In this document: positions 55,988 to 64,000 of the stretch, piece by piece
Layout of the letters: each line of letters begins with the position of its first letter
Numbering within the stretch: position 1 is the first letter of the stretch
Assembly: GCA_026706385.1 (NCBI GenBank)
Contig: JAPOYV010000133.1
Coordinates: 36,435 to 100,434, forward strand
DNA from: Gammaproteobacteria bacterium
Lineage (GTDB): Bacteria; Pseudomonadota; Gammaproteobacteria; Pseudomonadales; Azotimanducaceae
Length of the DNA stretch: 64,000 nucleotides
Direction of reading: 5' to 3'
Program-made: the position numbers and the translations under genes
The notes under the pieces: model-generated
Database searches by the model: none
Told to the model about the DNA's origin: nothing
Seen by the model: only the letters and a program-made list of their open reading frames with translations

Positions 55988-57714
55988 GAGTTCTCCAGCG
56001 CCCGTTTTGCTGCGTTTAACGAAAGTACGATGTAAAGCGTCGACGAAACAATGAACCCGGAGAACCAAGATGCGATATAGAGCCACTCTAACGAAGGGAT
56101 GAAGTAACCCACGAGTGCAGTAGCGACACCCGCGGCCAACGCGACCATGGCCGCAGGGTTGAAGCCCGTTCGATAGCGGTAAGCGCCATGGGGATCAAAC
56201 AAACCCCCGAGAGATATCCGGGTGCGTCTGACGTAATAGTAGTCGGCTAACATCACGCCCAACACAGGACCCAAAAGGCCGCTCACGAAAACGAGGAGTT
56301 CGCTGATGCGATCGAAGAGTAGCCAGGGCGCGATTACGATGCCGATCAACCCGGTGATCAGGCCACCGGTTCTAAGACTGATGGCCTTGGGGCAGAGATT
56401 GGCAAACGCGTTTGCGGGAGCGATAACGTTCGCTGCGATATTGGTCGTGAGCGTTGCAACGAAAAGCAACAGCTGTGTTGCTATTACGATCGCAGGGCTT
56501 TGGAACTGGGCGACCAAACTCACGGGATCCCACGGTGCGTCTTCAGCCACTATGACATCTTCGAAAGCCGTCAGGGCGGCGCAGGTGACGAACACGCTCA
56601 CGAAGCTGTACAGGAGCATCGTGGTCGGGAGCCCAAGAAACTGACCAGTAACTTGTGCACGTTGGCTCTTGCCATAGCGGGTGATGTCAGCAATGCTTAT
56701 CGACATGGTGGCCCAGAAACCCACCATTGCGGTGATCCAAAACAGCCATGTGGCTGATCTGTTTTGGGTGGGGGACGCGGGCGATACCGGAATCGGGGTC
56801 GATACCGACCGTTCGTGCCGGAACTGCAGCACGAGGCCATCTTCGGATTTCGGGTTTGCAGCGCTATCGCGTAAAGTGGCTACCATCGAGGGCGTCATCT
56901 CCAATGAACCGATCGGCGCAGCTCGCCAATCCGCCTGCTCCAACCCTGAGCGGACAGCGATTCGGTAGTGGTCGGCCTTCCAATCGCCGCCGAGGCCCCT
57001 CAGAGGAGAGACGGACACCCCGCCGTCGGTGCGATATTGGGCGGTCGGACGTTCGAGCTGTGCGCTTTGTGCGAGAACGCGCGCAAATCCCCCGCCTTGA
57101 TTGCTGGCCCAAATCAGCAGCAACAGCCCGACACCAATCAAGACAGGCGCGGCGAGGGTTTCCAGACGTCGGATCGACTCGGTTCCGCGCCAAATGAAGT
57201 ACAAAGTAATTGCCCAAGAGAACGCGAATGCGACGAACTTTCCAGTGGTGAGTGCACCGGTGACCGGTTGCCCAAGTAACGTGCAAACGATGGCGTGGAT
57301 TGCCAATCCGCCGATCCAGGCTTGCACGCCGAACCAGCCACACCCAACAAGCGCTCTCGCGAGTGCTGGGACATGCACTCCGACCGTCCCGAAAGGAGCG
57401 CGGCCCAAGACCGCGAAAGGTACGCCATACTTGGTGCCAGCGTGCCCATTCAATGTCATGGGCACCGTGACGATGATGTTGGCAACGAGGATTATCGTCA
57501 GCGTTTCCCACCATAGGAGCCCACTTCTGATCATGTAGCTGGCTAGCAGATAGGTTGGTATGCATGCGGCCATACCGACCCACACGGCAGCGAAGCTGAG
57601 CGTATTCCAAGTACGCCGGCTTGTGGTGACCGGAGCTAGATCAGGTGAGTAGAGCGGTGTCTCCTCAATACTCAGCTGGGGGGCTGCCGATTGCCGGGTC
57701 ATTGTCGGCTCCAC
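55975..57714 (-). CDS. NCS1-family nucleobase/hydantoin permease with large periplasmic insert
   Basis: 579 residues, longer than the usual 480-500. The first five helices (about 38-62, 66-90, 118-145, 160-177, 185-206) carry the NCS1 motifs NGHAGTKYGVPFAVLGR and WFGVQAW. Helix six resumes at about 322 (AMVGFWATMSISIADITRY). Between them lies a hydrophilic stretch of roughly 110 residues where relatives have about 20; topology puts it in the periplasm. It likely imports the pyrimidine or hydantoin that HydA hydrolyses. The start may be ATG 57714 or 57702. Confidence 0.88.
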   Translation of the reverse strand: MEPTMTRQSAAPQLSIEETPLYSPDLAPVTTSRRTWNTLSFAAVWVGMAACIPTYLLASYMIRSGLLWWETLTIILVANIIVTVPMTLNGHAGTKYGVPFAVLGRAPFGTVGVHVPALARALVGCGWFGVQAWIGGLAIHAIVCTLLGQPVTGALTTGKFVAFAFSWAITLYFIWRGTESIRRLETLAAPVLIGVGLLLLIWASNQGGGFARVLAQSAQLERPTAQYRTDGGVSVSPLRGLGGDWKADHYRIAVRSGLEQADWRAAPIGSLEMTPSMVATLRDSAANPKSEDGLVLQFRHERSVSTPIPVSPASPTQNRSATWLFWITAMVGFWATMSISIADITRYGKSQRAQVTGQFLGLPTTMLLYSFVSVFVTCAALTAFEDVIVAEDAPWDPVSLVAQFQSPAIVIATQLLLFVATLTTNIAANVIAPANAFANLCPKAISLRTGGLITGLIGIVIAPWLLFDRISELLVFVSGLLGPVLGVMLADYYYVRRTRISLGGLFDPHGAYRYRTGFNPAAMVALAAGVATALVGYFIPSLEWLYIASWFSGFIVSSTLYIVLSLNAAKRALENSCHC

Positions 57715-57774
57715 TTAACCGTGGACGGGGTAAGAACTGCGAAATTCGATAATCCGCTCAGAGAGACTTGTGCT

Positions 57775-59055
57775 CTAGTCGTTCGTAGGCTCATTTGTCG
57801 GACAAGCGTAGGTGGCACAGGGATCATTGTCCTGAGCCTTGCAGTAATTGATTGCAGTCTGCCAGTCGATCGCCTTGTCGAAACATTCATTGCTGTCGAT
57901 TCGGGCCAATGCGCAGAATGTGAGGTCGTCCGCTGGCGAACGCGCCGTAACCCACTTACTGTTGCAAGCCTTTAGCGTGGTCGTGGGGTCGGCATCAGGA
58001 TTCGCCGCCATCGCCCGCGCCCAACATGCGATTTGTACATCGATCTGTTCACTTGCGATTAGGTTGTGAGAATCGCATCGGGAGCTAGTATCTCCAGGGC
58101 AGCACTGGTACGTGGTCACATCGGGGTGATTGCCCAATATGTATGGGGTAGGCTTAGTGCCGCCCGGAATCGTCGCCGTTCCAGTGGTTAGGATGCCAGT
58201 TCCACTATTGGTGATGCTGTTCCATGTCTCACGCGCAGGTGTGCCTAAAACCACGAGGGGCAGCGTGTGGTCCTGGCTATTGGAATCTGGGACAGGATCG
58301 AGCATAAGAGCGAGCTGCGGGCTAATGTAGTAGCCGCCGATCCTTCCTGTGGGGTCGTTGAAATATGTTTGAGCATCGGGAAGGTTTTGAGAACTTCCGC
58401 TGCCCGGTGCCGCGATTGGCCTGATGTCGACTATTGTCTCGAACAGAACGGGATTCGAGATTCCGATACGCGTGAGCACCCGAGTCCACCGATTCATCGT
58501 GAACGTGCCCAGGTAGTCCTTCTGCATCAATGCGGTCGCCGGCGGGTAGTTCAGCATCAGAACGGATTGCTGCATTGCCATAGGGAGTCCTAGTTGTGCA
58601 AAGAACGCCCACGGTTCGTCCTTATGAGTATTATTCTTGTTCCAACAACCTGAGGTGGCCTTGCAATTGGTGATTCCCTGGTTCGCGGAGATGTAATTCT
58701 GAATGAATTGGGGGTGAACGACAGCATATCGGGAGGCGTTGGAATCGCTGGTTTCGATTGTGACGTCGTATCCTGTGATATCCGGGTTGAACTTTATGCC
58801 GATTGAACTGAAGCTAATACCATCGCGCTTGAGGGAATCCGCTGTAAAGTGCTCGAAGACGTCTTCGAGAGACTCGCCCTCATAGTACTTCTTGTAAGGA
58901 TCCGGCAGACAATTCGTGCTAGGATAGATATCAGGTGTTGGATCCGGCAGCGTATAGGTCACGGGCCCTTTCGGCTCGTCTGTAATGTCCTGCGCCAAAA
59001 CCTGCTGATAATATGCGACAGAAAGCAAGAGAAAGGCAACTGCTCGTAGTCTCAT
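57775..59055 (-). CDS. Exported Cys-rich protein of unknown family
   Basis: 426 residues that I do not recognise. A signal peptide (hydrophobic 5-15, cut after VLA at about 21) is followed by a mature protein with 13 cysteines, mostly in the last third (YQCCPGDTSSRC, IACWA, KACNSK, NECFDK, DPCATYAC), which suggests disulfides. The middle has WTRVLTRIGISNPVLFETIVDIRPI and DPTGRIGGYYISPQLAL. Base composition is visibly AT-richer than flanking genes. It lies between the TonB receptor and the NCS1 permease on the same strand, so a role in substrate capture or release at the cell surface is a guess from position. Confidence 0.7.
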   Translation of the reverse strand: MRLRAVAFLLLSVAYYQQVLAQDITDEPKGPVTYTLPDPTPDIYPSTNCLPDPYKKYYEGESLEDVFEHFTADSLKRDGISFSSIGIKFNPDITGYDVTIETSDSNASRYAVVHPQFIQNYISANQGITNCKATSGCWNKNNTHKDEPWAFFAQLGLPMAMQQSVLMLNYPPATALMQKDYLGTFTMNRWTRVLTRIGISNPVLFETIVDIRPIAAPGSGSSQNLPDAQTYFNDPTGRIGGYYISPQLALMLDPVPDSNSQDHTLPLVVLGTPARETWNSITNSGTGILTTGTATIPGGTKPTPYILGNHPDVTTYQCCPGDTSSRCDSHNLIASEQIDVQIACWARAMAANPDADPTTTLKACNSKWVTARSPADDLTFCALARIDSNECFDKAIDWQTAINYCKAQDNDPCATYACPTNEPTND

Positions 59056-59113
59056 CTAAAAACGCACTCCTCATTCGTTATATTGAATCGTGTGGTCAGG
59101 GATGGGTTGGGCT

Positions 59114-61438
59114 TCAGGGTGACGGGTAACCTTGGGTACGGGCCAAGCTGATTTCGCCCCAAAAGTCGTACCGAATAGTCACGCCGACCTCGCGACGGTC
59201 AGTGTTCCAGATTGCGAAGCCTAGGAATCCGGGGAAGTAGTTGCGAACACGGGTGTAGGTTTCGTCCGCGAGATTGATCCCGTAAAGCGCGACCGCCCAG
59301 TCGCGATTCGCCGTACGATACTCAACGCGAGCGTTAATCAAACCGTAGCCGTCCTCACGCTCGAACGGCGAGTTGGCGATCTGCCCGAAAAAGTCATCTC
59401 GATAGGCGTAGTCAGCACGCGTCAAGACGCTCGCGCCACTGGGCAAACCGAACTGGAGTTGGGGGGAAAGACTAAATGTGTACTTGCTCACGTACGGCAG
59501 TCGATGGCCGCCCGAGAAGTTGGCCTCAAGGGATGGATGAAGGTCAACTTTGGTTATCCGGGCGTCGGTGTAGGCGAAGGTCGCATCGATACGGAAGACG
59601 GTGGAGAGCAAAGCAGTCATCTCAATCTCCACGCCATCGATTTCGGCCTCGGCGGCGTTTAGCACACGCGTGTCGAAGCGGTTTCCGACGCGGTTGACCT
59701 GGGCCTGATAATCCTCGTAGTCGTTGCGGTAGACAGCCGCATTCAATCGCAGCCGGTCGTCGAGCACCAGTGTCTTCAGCCCGACCTCAATCATGTTTAC
59801 GTACTCGGGATCGTACGCGCCGACACTCGACAGGGCGGACGGCCTCGCAGCGTAGCCACCGCTTCGAAAGCCTCGGGAATACGTCGCGTACGCCATGACG
59901 CCGTCGGCGAGCGTGTAGCTCAGGTTAACGGTGCCGGAGACCGCACCCCAGGTGTCGTCGAGGACGGTTGGCGGAACAACGTACAGTGGTTGCCCCGAGT
60001 CGTCGAATGCTTGCGCTCCGCTGGAGTCGAGGGAACGGAACACGAGGTCGTAGTCCTTGCTCTCGTCGGTGTATCGCAGGCCGGCCGTGATGGCGATGTC
60101 CTCGGTGAACTCTATCGTTGTCTGGCCGAAGACCGCGTAGCTCTTGGTCTCCACTTGGGTGAGGCGGTGCCCCAGCGCACCGAACTGATCGTTGTCCTGG
60201 TCGTTGTCGCCCTCTTCGGTGAAGTAGTAGAGTCCGGCAATCCAGTCCACATTCGTGCCGTTGGGCCCCGAGAACTGGAATTCTTGCGAGAACTGGTCGG
60301 AAGCGCCTGTTTCCCGGTAATAGACGATCCGCTGGGGGGCACCGTCGAATTCTAGGCTGCCAAGGTAGTCCATATCGCGATAAGCGGTGATCGATTTGAA
60401 CGCGAGGCTCTCGGACAGATCCCACGCCAGCGTGGCCGAGAGGCCGAAAAGGTCTTGTGCCGTGTCCAGATCGTCAAGGGAATAGCTGTCGAAGGGATCT
60501 GATTCCGTCCCGGCCGGGCACGGGACGAATGCGTCACCGGAGCGCTGGTAGCAGGGGGCGACGCCGAGCCAACTGGCCTGCTCGTAGAAGCTGTGGGGCA
60601 TCGCCGCCTGCCGTGCGCGGCTCGCATCCACGGCCAGGGAGAAGTCGACCGCCTGCCCGGCCCAATAGAGCTGGGCCCGGCCGCTAATGCTGTCTTCGTC
60701 GCCAGTTTCGGTGCCCTTGAAGATCTGCTCGCCGACGCCATCGCGCTGCTTGCTGAGCAGGCTGACGGATGCGCCGGCCTGATCGCCGAGCGGAATCTCA
60801 CCCGAGACAGATGCGTTGAGTCGGCCGTCCTGACCGGCGGTGAGGCTCACGTGCCCACCCGAAGTACCGGAGGGCTTGCGACTGACGACATTCACGGCCC
60901 CGCCGATGGTGTTCTTGCCGAACAGAGTGCCCTGCGGCCCTCGAAGCACCTCCACCCGCTCAAGGTCGAGCAGATCCAGGGCAGCGCCCTGGTTGCGACC
61001 GACGTAGACGCCGTCGATGTATAGGCCGACGCCGGGGTCGGTGGTGACCATGTGGTCGGATTGCCCGATTCCCCGGAGGAAGATAGCCCCCGCTTCATTG
61101 CTCCCCATGCCGTACGAGGTGAAGGACATGCCCGGCGTGTACTTGCCGATGTCGCGAAGGTCAATCATGTTGGCATCGCTGAGCGTCGAGCTGGAGAAAG
61201 CGGTGACGGAAATCGGCGTGTCCTGTAACGACTCCTCTCGTTTTCGGGCGGTGACGACTACTTCCTCCAGCGCCGCTGGCTCCGCTCCGAAGTCGTCCCG
61301 TGGTTGAGCCTGAGCGGGAACTGCGGCGAGCAGAAGCAGAACCGCGCAAACGGGTGCGGGTAGCATGAATCGGCGACAACGCGCGTCGGCTCTCGCCGAC
61401 GCTTGCAGCGCATTTGAGCGTCGTTCTGGCGTGAACAT
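59114..61438 (-). CDS. TonB-dependent outer-membrane receptor
   Basis: 774 residues. A signal peptide ends near AQA (about residue 44); a TonB box follows in EEVVVTARKREE, then the plug domain (DTPISVTAF, FLRGIGQSD, VEVLRGPQGTLFGKNTIGGAVNVVSRKP) and a 22-strand-type barrel. It takes up a substrate too large or scarce for porins; position suggests a nucleoside- or hydantoin-related compound, unproven. AGAGGTG before ATG 61438 supports this start over the in-frame ATG at 61516, which lies upstream of the promoter -10. Confidence 0.92.
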   Translation of the reverse strand: MFTPERRSNALQASARADARCRRFMLPAPVCAVLLLLAAVPAQAQPRDDFGAEPAALEEVVVTARKREESLQDTPISVTAFSSSTLSDANMIDLRDIGKYTPGMSFTSYGMGSNEAGAIFLRGIGQSDHMVTTDPGVGLYIDGVYVGRNQGAALDLLDLERVEVLRGPQGTLFGKNTIGGAVNVVSRKPSGTSGGHVSLTAGQDGRLNASVSGEIPLGDQAGASVSLLSKQRDGVGEQIFKGTETGDEDSISGRAQLYWAGQAVDFSLAVDASRARQAAMPHSFYEQASWLGVAPCYQRSGDAFVPCPAGTESDPFDSYSLDDLDTAQDLFGLSATLAWDLSESLAFKSITAYRDMDYLGSLEFDGAPQRIVYYRETGASDQFSQEFQFSGPNGTNVDWIAGLYYFTEEGDNDQDNDQFGALGHRLTQVETKSYAVFGQTTIEFTEDIAITAGLRYTDESKDYDLVFRSLDSSGAQAFDDSGQPLYVVPPTVLDDTWGAVSGTVNLSYTLADGVMAYATYSRGFRSGGYAARPSALSSVGAYDPEYVNMIEVGLKTLVLDDRLRLNAAVYRNDYEDYQAQVNRVGNRFDTRVLNAAEAEIDGVEIEMTALLSTVFRIDATFAYTDARITKVDLHPSLEANFSGGHRLPYVSKYTFSLSPQLQFGLPSGASVLTRADYAYRDDFFGQIANSPFEREDGYGLINARVEYRTANRDWAVALYGINLADETYTRVRNYFPGFLGFAIWNTDRREVGVTIRYDFWGEISLARTQGYPSP

Positions 61439-61488
61439 GTGATCGTCACCTCTTGTGTCCGGGGCCGACGTTGGCCGTCCAAGCTCTC

Positions 61489-61517
61489 CTATAGACAGAT
61501 TTGACGTTTTTGTCAAT
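61489..61517 (-). promoter_or_regulatory. Promoter of the TonB-receptor operon
   Basis: On the minus strand TTGACA (61512-61517, perfect -35) and TATAGG (61489-61494) are 17 bases apart, about 50 bases before ATG 61438. The -35 is part of the inverted repeat TTGAC-N6-GTCAA. Confidence 0.6.
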
Positions 61518-61543
61518 CGAATGAGTCAAACATACGTGTCAAA
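61502..61543. promoter_or_regulatory. Phased GTCAA repeats in the divergent promoter region
   Basis: GTCAA begins at 61513, 61526 and 61539, exactly 13 bases apart each time, and an inverted copy TTGAC lies at 61502-61506. The first pair makes TTGAC-N6-GTCAA over the receptor -35 element. The arrangement suggests cooperative binding of a regulator controlling both directions; no regulator gene is in the window. Confidence 0.55.
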
Positions 61544-61590
61544 TTCGCTACACTCGCATTCGAGACGATTTCGTCCAGCGGGAGGCCCTC

Positions 61591-63159
61591 TTGTCTGATC
61601 TGCAAGGCTGGTCTTGGGTTCTGCTGATCGCGTACCTCGGTGCCATGATCGCGGTTGGCTTCGTAGCGCGGGCAAGGGTGACGAGCGGGGATGACTTCGC
61701 GACAGCGAGGCGAAGCTACTCGCCGCTCTTCCTCGCTTTCGCCTTCGCCGCGACGGTGGCGAGCGGCGGCACGTTCATCGGCTTTCCGGCCATTGCCTAC
61801 GATGCGGGGACGGCTGCGACTTGGGCAATCGCGCTTTATCCCGCCGGGGTCTATCTGGGAGTGCTGGCTTGCCTGCGGCTGGTGACCGAGACGGGGCACC
61901 GCTTCGGCAGCCGCTCGATCCCCGAGTTCCTGGGCGAGCGCTACGGGTCCGAGGCCGTACGCATTCTGGTCTCGCTGTTCTCGTTGATGCTGTTCTTCTA
62001 CCTCGCGGGGCAGCTTGTGTCGGGTATCGTGATGTTCGAGGTCATGCTAGGTCTTGACGAGAACTGGGCTCTGGTGCTGACGACACTGGTACTGCTCGTC
62101 TACATCGTTCTGGGAGGGGCGCACGCGGACATCATGACAGACGGTGTGCAGGGCGCCGTGATGGTGGCGCTTGGGCTCGTCGTACTTGCCCTTTTTCTCG
62201 TTGGCGGCGGCGTGGACGGTGGGCTGCCAGGGCTGTTGTCCAACCTGCGTGAACAGGATTCCAACCTGGTCGGCTGGATCAATCCCGCGTACCCCATGTA
62301 CCACTCGGCATGGTCGCTGGTGGCCGTGCTGCTGGCGCATGTTCCACTCGGCATGCTCCCGCACATCGGCAACAAGCTTTGGGCTCTGGACTCGTCCCGG
62401 TCCCGGCACCGGTTCATAGGCTACGCGGCGGGCATGAGTCTGGCGCTTGCGATGCTCGGGCTCGGCGGGCTGCTCGCCCGCGGCTTGCTGCCGGAAACCT
62501 TGGCCGACGGCAATATGGCCCTGCCGGGCCTGTTTATCGAAGTATTTCCGGGATGGCTCGCGGCGCTCGTCGGCGTGGGTGTACTTGCTGCGGTAATGTC
62601 GACAGCGGACGGCCTTGTTGTTTCTTCGTCGCAGATCATCGCAAACGACCTGTACCGCCTGTCATACGCGCCTCGTTTTCGACCATACCTGTCTGCGGCA
62701 GAACTCGACAGACGCACACTGAACCTGTCGCGGGTGAGCACGGCTGGGGTCGTGGCGGTGACGGCACTCATGGCTTGGGCGTTGCGCGATATGAATGTCA
62801 CGCTGCTTGTTTGGGCAGGAACGGGGGGCATGATGGCCGCCTTCGCCGGCCCGCTAGTACTCGGCTCGCTATGGAAGGGTGTCACGCGCGCGGGTTGTTT
62901 CGCCGGTCTTGGCGGAGGGGCCGGTGTTTTCATCTTGACGCATTCGGGCGTCGTCTCGCCAGAATGGTTCGAAGCCGAGCCATTACGCATCGCGGCAGTG
63001 TGGCTGAAGGGCGAAGCTCCGAATCCGTTCTCGTGTGCGGCGATAGGCGAAGTCGTGTCCGTGATGCTGACCTGGGGCGTTTCCCTCGTCACCCCGAAGC
63101 TCCCAAATGGGCATCTTGCGCAGATGTTTCCTAGATCGAAGGAGTCATTCAATGAATAG
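61591..63159 (+). CDS. Sodium:solute symporter (SSS) family transporter
   Basis: 522 residues with about 13 hydrophobic helices. FATARRSYSPLFLAFAFAATVASGGTFIGFPAIAY has the sodium-site Ser/Thr-rich first helix pattern; GGAHADIMTDGVQGAVM and VLAAVMSTADGLVVSSSQIIANDLYR are the family core. TTG 61591 is five bases after GGGAGG. It is divergent from the TonB receptor and probably imports a related or product compound with sodium; the substrate is not readable. Confidence 0.9.
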   Translation: MSDLQGWSWVLLIAYLGAMIAVGFVARARVTSGDDFATARRSYSPLFLAFAFAATVASGGTFIGFPAIAYDAGTAATWAIALYPAGVYLGVLACLRLVTETGHRFGSRSIPEFLGERYGSEAVRILVSLFSLMLFFYLAGQLVSGIVMFEVMLGLDENWALVLTTLVLLVYIVLGGAHADIMTDGVQGAVMVALGLVVLALFLVGGGVDGGLPGLLSNLREQDSNLVGWINPAYPMYHSAWSLVAVLLAHVPLGMLPHIGNKLWALDSSRSRHRFIGYAAGMSLALAMLGLGGLLARGLLPETLADGNMALPGLFIEVFPGWLAALVGVGVLAAVMSTADGLVVSSSQIIANDLYRLSYAPRFRPYLSAAELDRRTLNLSRVSTAGVVAVTALMAWALRDMNVTLLVWAGTGGMMAAFAGPLVLGSLWKGVTRAGCFAGLGGGAGVFILTHSGVVSPEWFEAEPLRIAAVWLKGEAPNPFSCAAIGEVVSVMLTWGVSLVTPKLPNGHLAQMFPRSKESFNE

Positions 63160-64000
63160 ACGTTTGCAGCTTGTCCCTATCGTGGGGACCGGCGCGGCGG
63201 CGGCGATGATTTTCAATATCCTGCCCGTCTTTGTTGGGAGGGCGGCGGAGACCTTCGGGCTGAGCGATAGCGCGGCGGGCTGGATGGCAACGACCTACTT
63301 AGCGGGATTCGGCGTCTCCTCCGTTTCCGCAACCCTATGGCTGCATCGATTCGGTAGAAAAGCGCTCGCGTACGCGCTTTTTCTGTCGGCGGCGGTGCTC
63401 CTTGCAGCGGGAGCGACGGTGGAATCACACGCCGTTGTCTGGGGATTGCTTTTCGTCGTCGGCCTGGTCCTTGGGGGACTCTACACGATGTCGTTCATGC
63501 TAGCGGGCGAGTATCCAGACGCCACGCGAGCCGTCGGAGTCAAGCTCGGCGGTGAAGTCGTACTCGGCGCGATGCTTTTGTCGTTGACTACCACCCTCGT
63601 TTATCCGGCGTTCGGTTTTGCGGGCATCCTTGCCACACTGGCAATTGTCCTCATTGCCGTATCGCCTTGCGCACGTTTCGTCCACACAGGCACTGGGCAA
63701 CTGGAAGCGGCATCAACGGAAAAAAGTGGGATGGCGGTACCCACGCGCGCTCGGTTCATGCTCGGCGCGCTGCTGCTATTCACGGTCGCGCAGGCGGCGG
63801 TCTGGTCCTTTGTCGAGCGCGCGGGGGCGAGGGCGGAGTTCGATGGCAGTGCGACTGGCGCCGTATTGTCGGTGGCGGTGCTGTTCGGCGGGGCTGGATC
63901 GTTCGCGGCGGGCGCGTTGTCGGATCGACTGGGCAAGTCTATACCGTTGATCGGTGTCGTGTTGCTCTACCTGGCCGCCATGGTACTCCTTTTCCTCGGC
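63152..64000 (+). CDS. Major facilitator superfamily transporter, 5' part
   Basis: 283 codons are open to the window edge, so the gene is cut. About eight hydrophobic helices are visible. The first (LVPIVGTGAAAAMIFNILPVFV) and the loop WLHRFGRKAL resemble MFS drug or metabolite transporters. The second half begins near RARFMLGALLLFTVAQAAVW. AAGGAG precedes ATG 63152, which overlaps the end of the SSS gene by eight bases, so the two are co-translated. Confidence 0.8.
   Translation, partial: MNRRLQLVPIVGTGAAAAMIFNILPVFVGRAAETFGLSDSAAGWMATTYLAGFGVSSVSATLWLHRFGRKALAYALFLSAAVLLAAGATVESHAVVWGLLFVVGLVLGGLYTMSFMLAGEYPDATRAVGVKLGGEVVLGAMLLSLTTTLVYPAFGFAGILATLAIVLIAVSPCARFVHTGTGQLEAASTEKSGMAVPTRARFMLGALLLFTVAQAAVWSFVERAGARAEFDGSATGAVLSVAVLFGGAGSFAAGALSDRLGKSIPLIGVVLLYLAAMVLLFLG

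Overview
The window is a dense, high-GC chromosome segment of a gammaproteobacterium; I do not attempt to name a genus. The evidence is gene order. These blocks are characteristic of the class: TIGR02449 gene-zapA-6S RNA-fau; gshB-tonB-yqgE-ruvX; pilT near yggS-proC-yggT-metX-metW-DUF4426-rdgB-hemW; ftsY-ftsE-ftsX-rpoH; rpmB-rpmG-mutM next to coaD. Coding is tight, with many ATGA, GTGA or TTGA overlaps and several convergent genes sharing their last bases.

Layout. 1-5155 (+): end of an aromatic-amino-acid-type PLP decarboxylase, a ferredoxin-reductase-like flavoprotein, a single-domain CULT (cereblon thalidomide-binding-domain) protein, then a coupled HAD hydrolase, PTPS/QueD-family enzyme, SDR and YhhQ transporter. 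5123-6977 (-): a luciferase-like monooxygenase and an exported phospholipase-C-like protein. 7274-9479 (+): a TcmP/three-Cys-motif (Gp37/Gp68) pair with a near-canonical LexA box over the promoter of the second gene. 9622-13780 (+): putA and a zinc alcohol dehydrogenase. 13803-19527 (-): tRNA-Gly(CCC) and an operon of a UbiH-like hydroxylase followed by gcvT, gcvH, gcvPA and gcvPB. 19689-22485 (+): zapA region, 6S RNA, fau, def, rpiA. 22474-25970 (-): pgk, a lysophospholipase-like hydrolase and a D-2-hydroxyglutarate-dehydrogenase-like flavoprotein. 26052-31594 (+): metK, metF, gshB, tonB, yqgE, ruvX. 31874-33648 (+): a FixL/FixJ-type pair whose sensor keeps the haem-PAS signature residues. 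33691-42679: pilT, a PhyH dioxygenase, a macrodomain protein and the yggS-hemW block. 42676-50722: trmB, rpoH, ftsXEY, rsmD, an inserted AAA/DUF4143 ATPase, coaD, mutM, rpmG, rpmB.

50750-52066 is a scar of mobile DNA: a 5' fragment of an ISNCY-type transposase, frameshifted, joined to a truncated tyrosine integrase with a stop codon in place of Trp. Beyond it lies an accessory catabolic region. On the minus strand a TonB-dependent receptor, an unrecognised exported Cys-rich protein, an NCS1 permease, dihydropyrimidinase, beta-ureidopropionase and methylmalonate/malonate-semialdehyde dehydrogenase form one run. It looks like an outer-membrane-to-acetyl-CoA route for a pyrimidine or hydantoin-like compound. 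A divergent SSS symporter and a truncated MFS gene start from the same promoter region, which carries phased GTCAA repeats.

Most worth follow-up: the LexA-box-linked three-Cys module, the CULT protein with an intact tri-Trp cage, the haem-PAS sensor, the forced CTG start codons of mutM and rpiA, and the unknown exported protein in the pyrimidine cluster. All calls come from reading the sequence; no database search was run.
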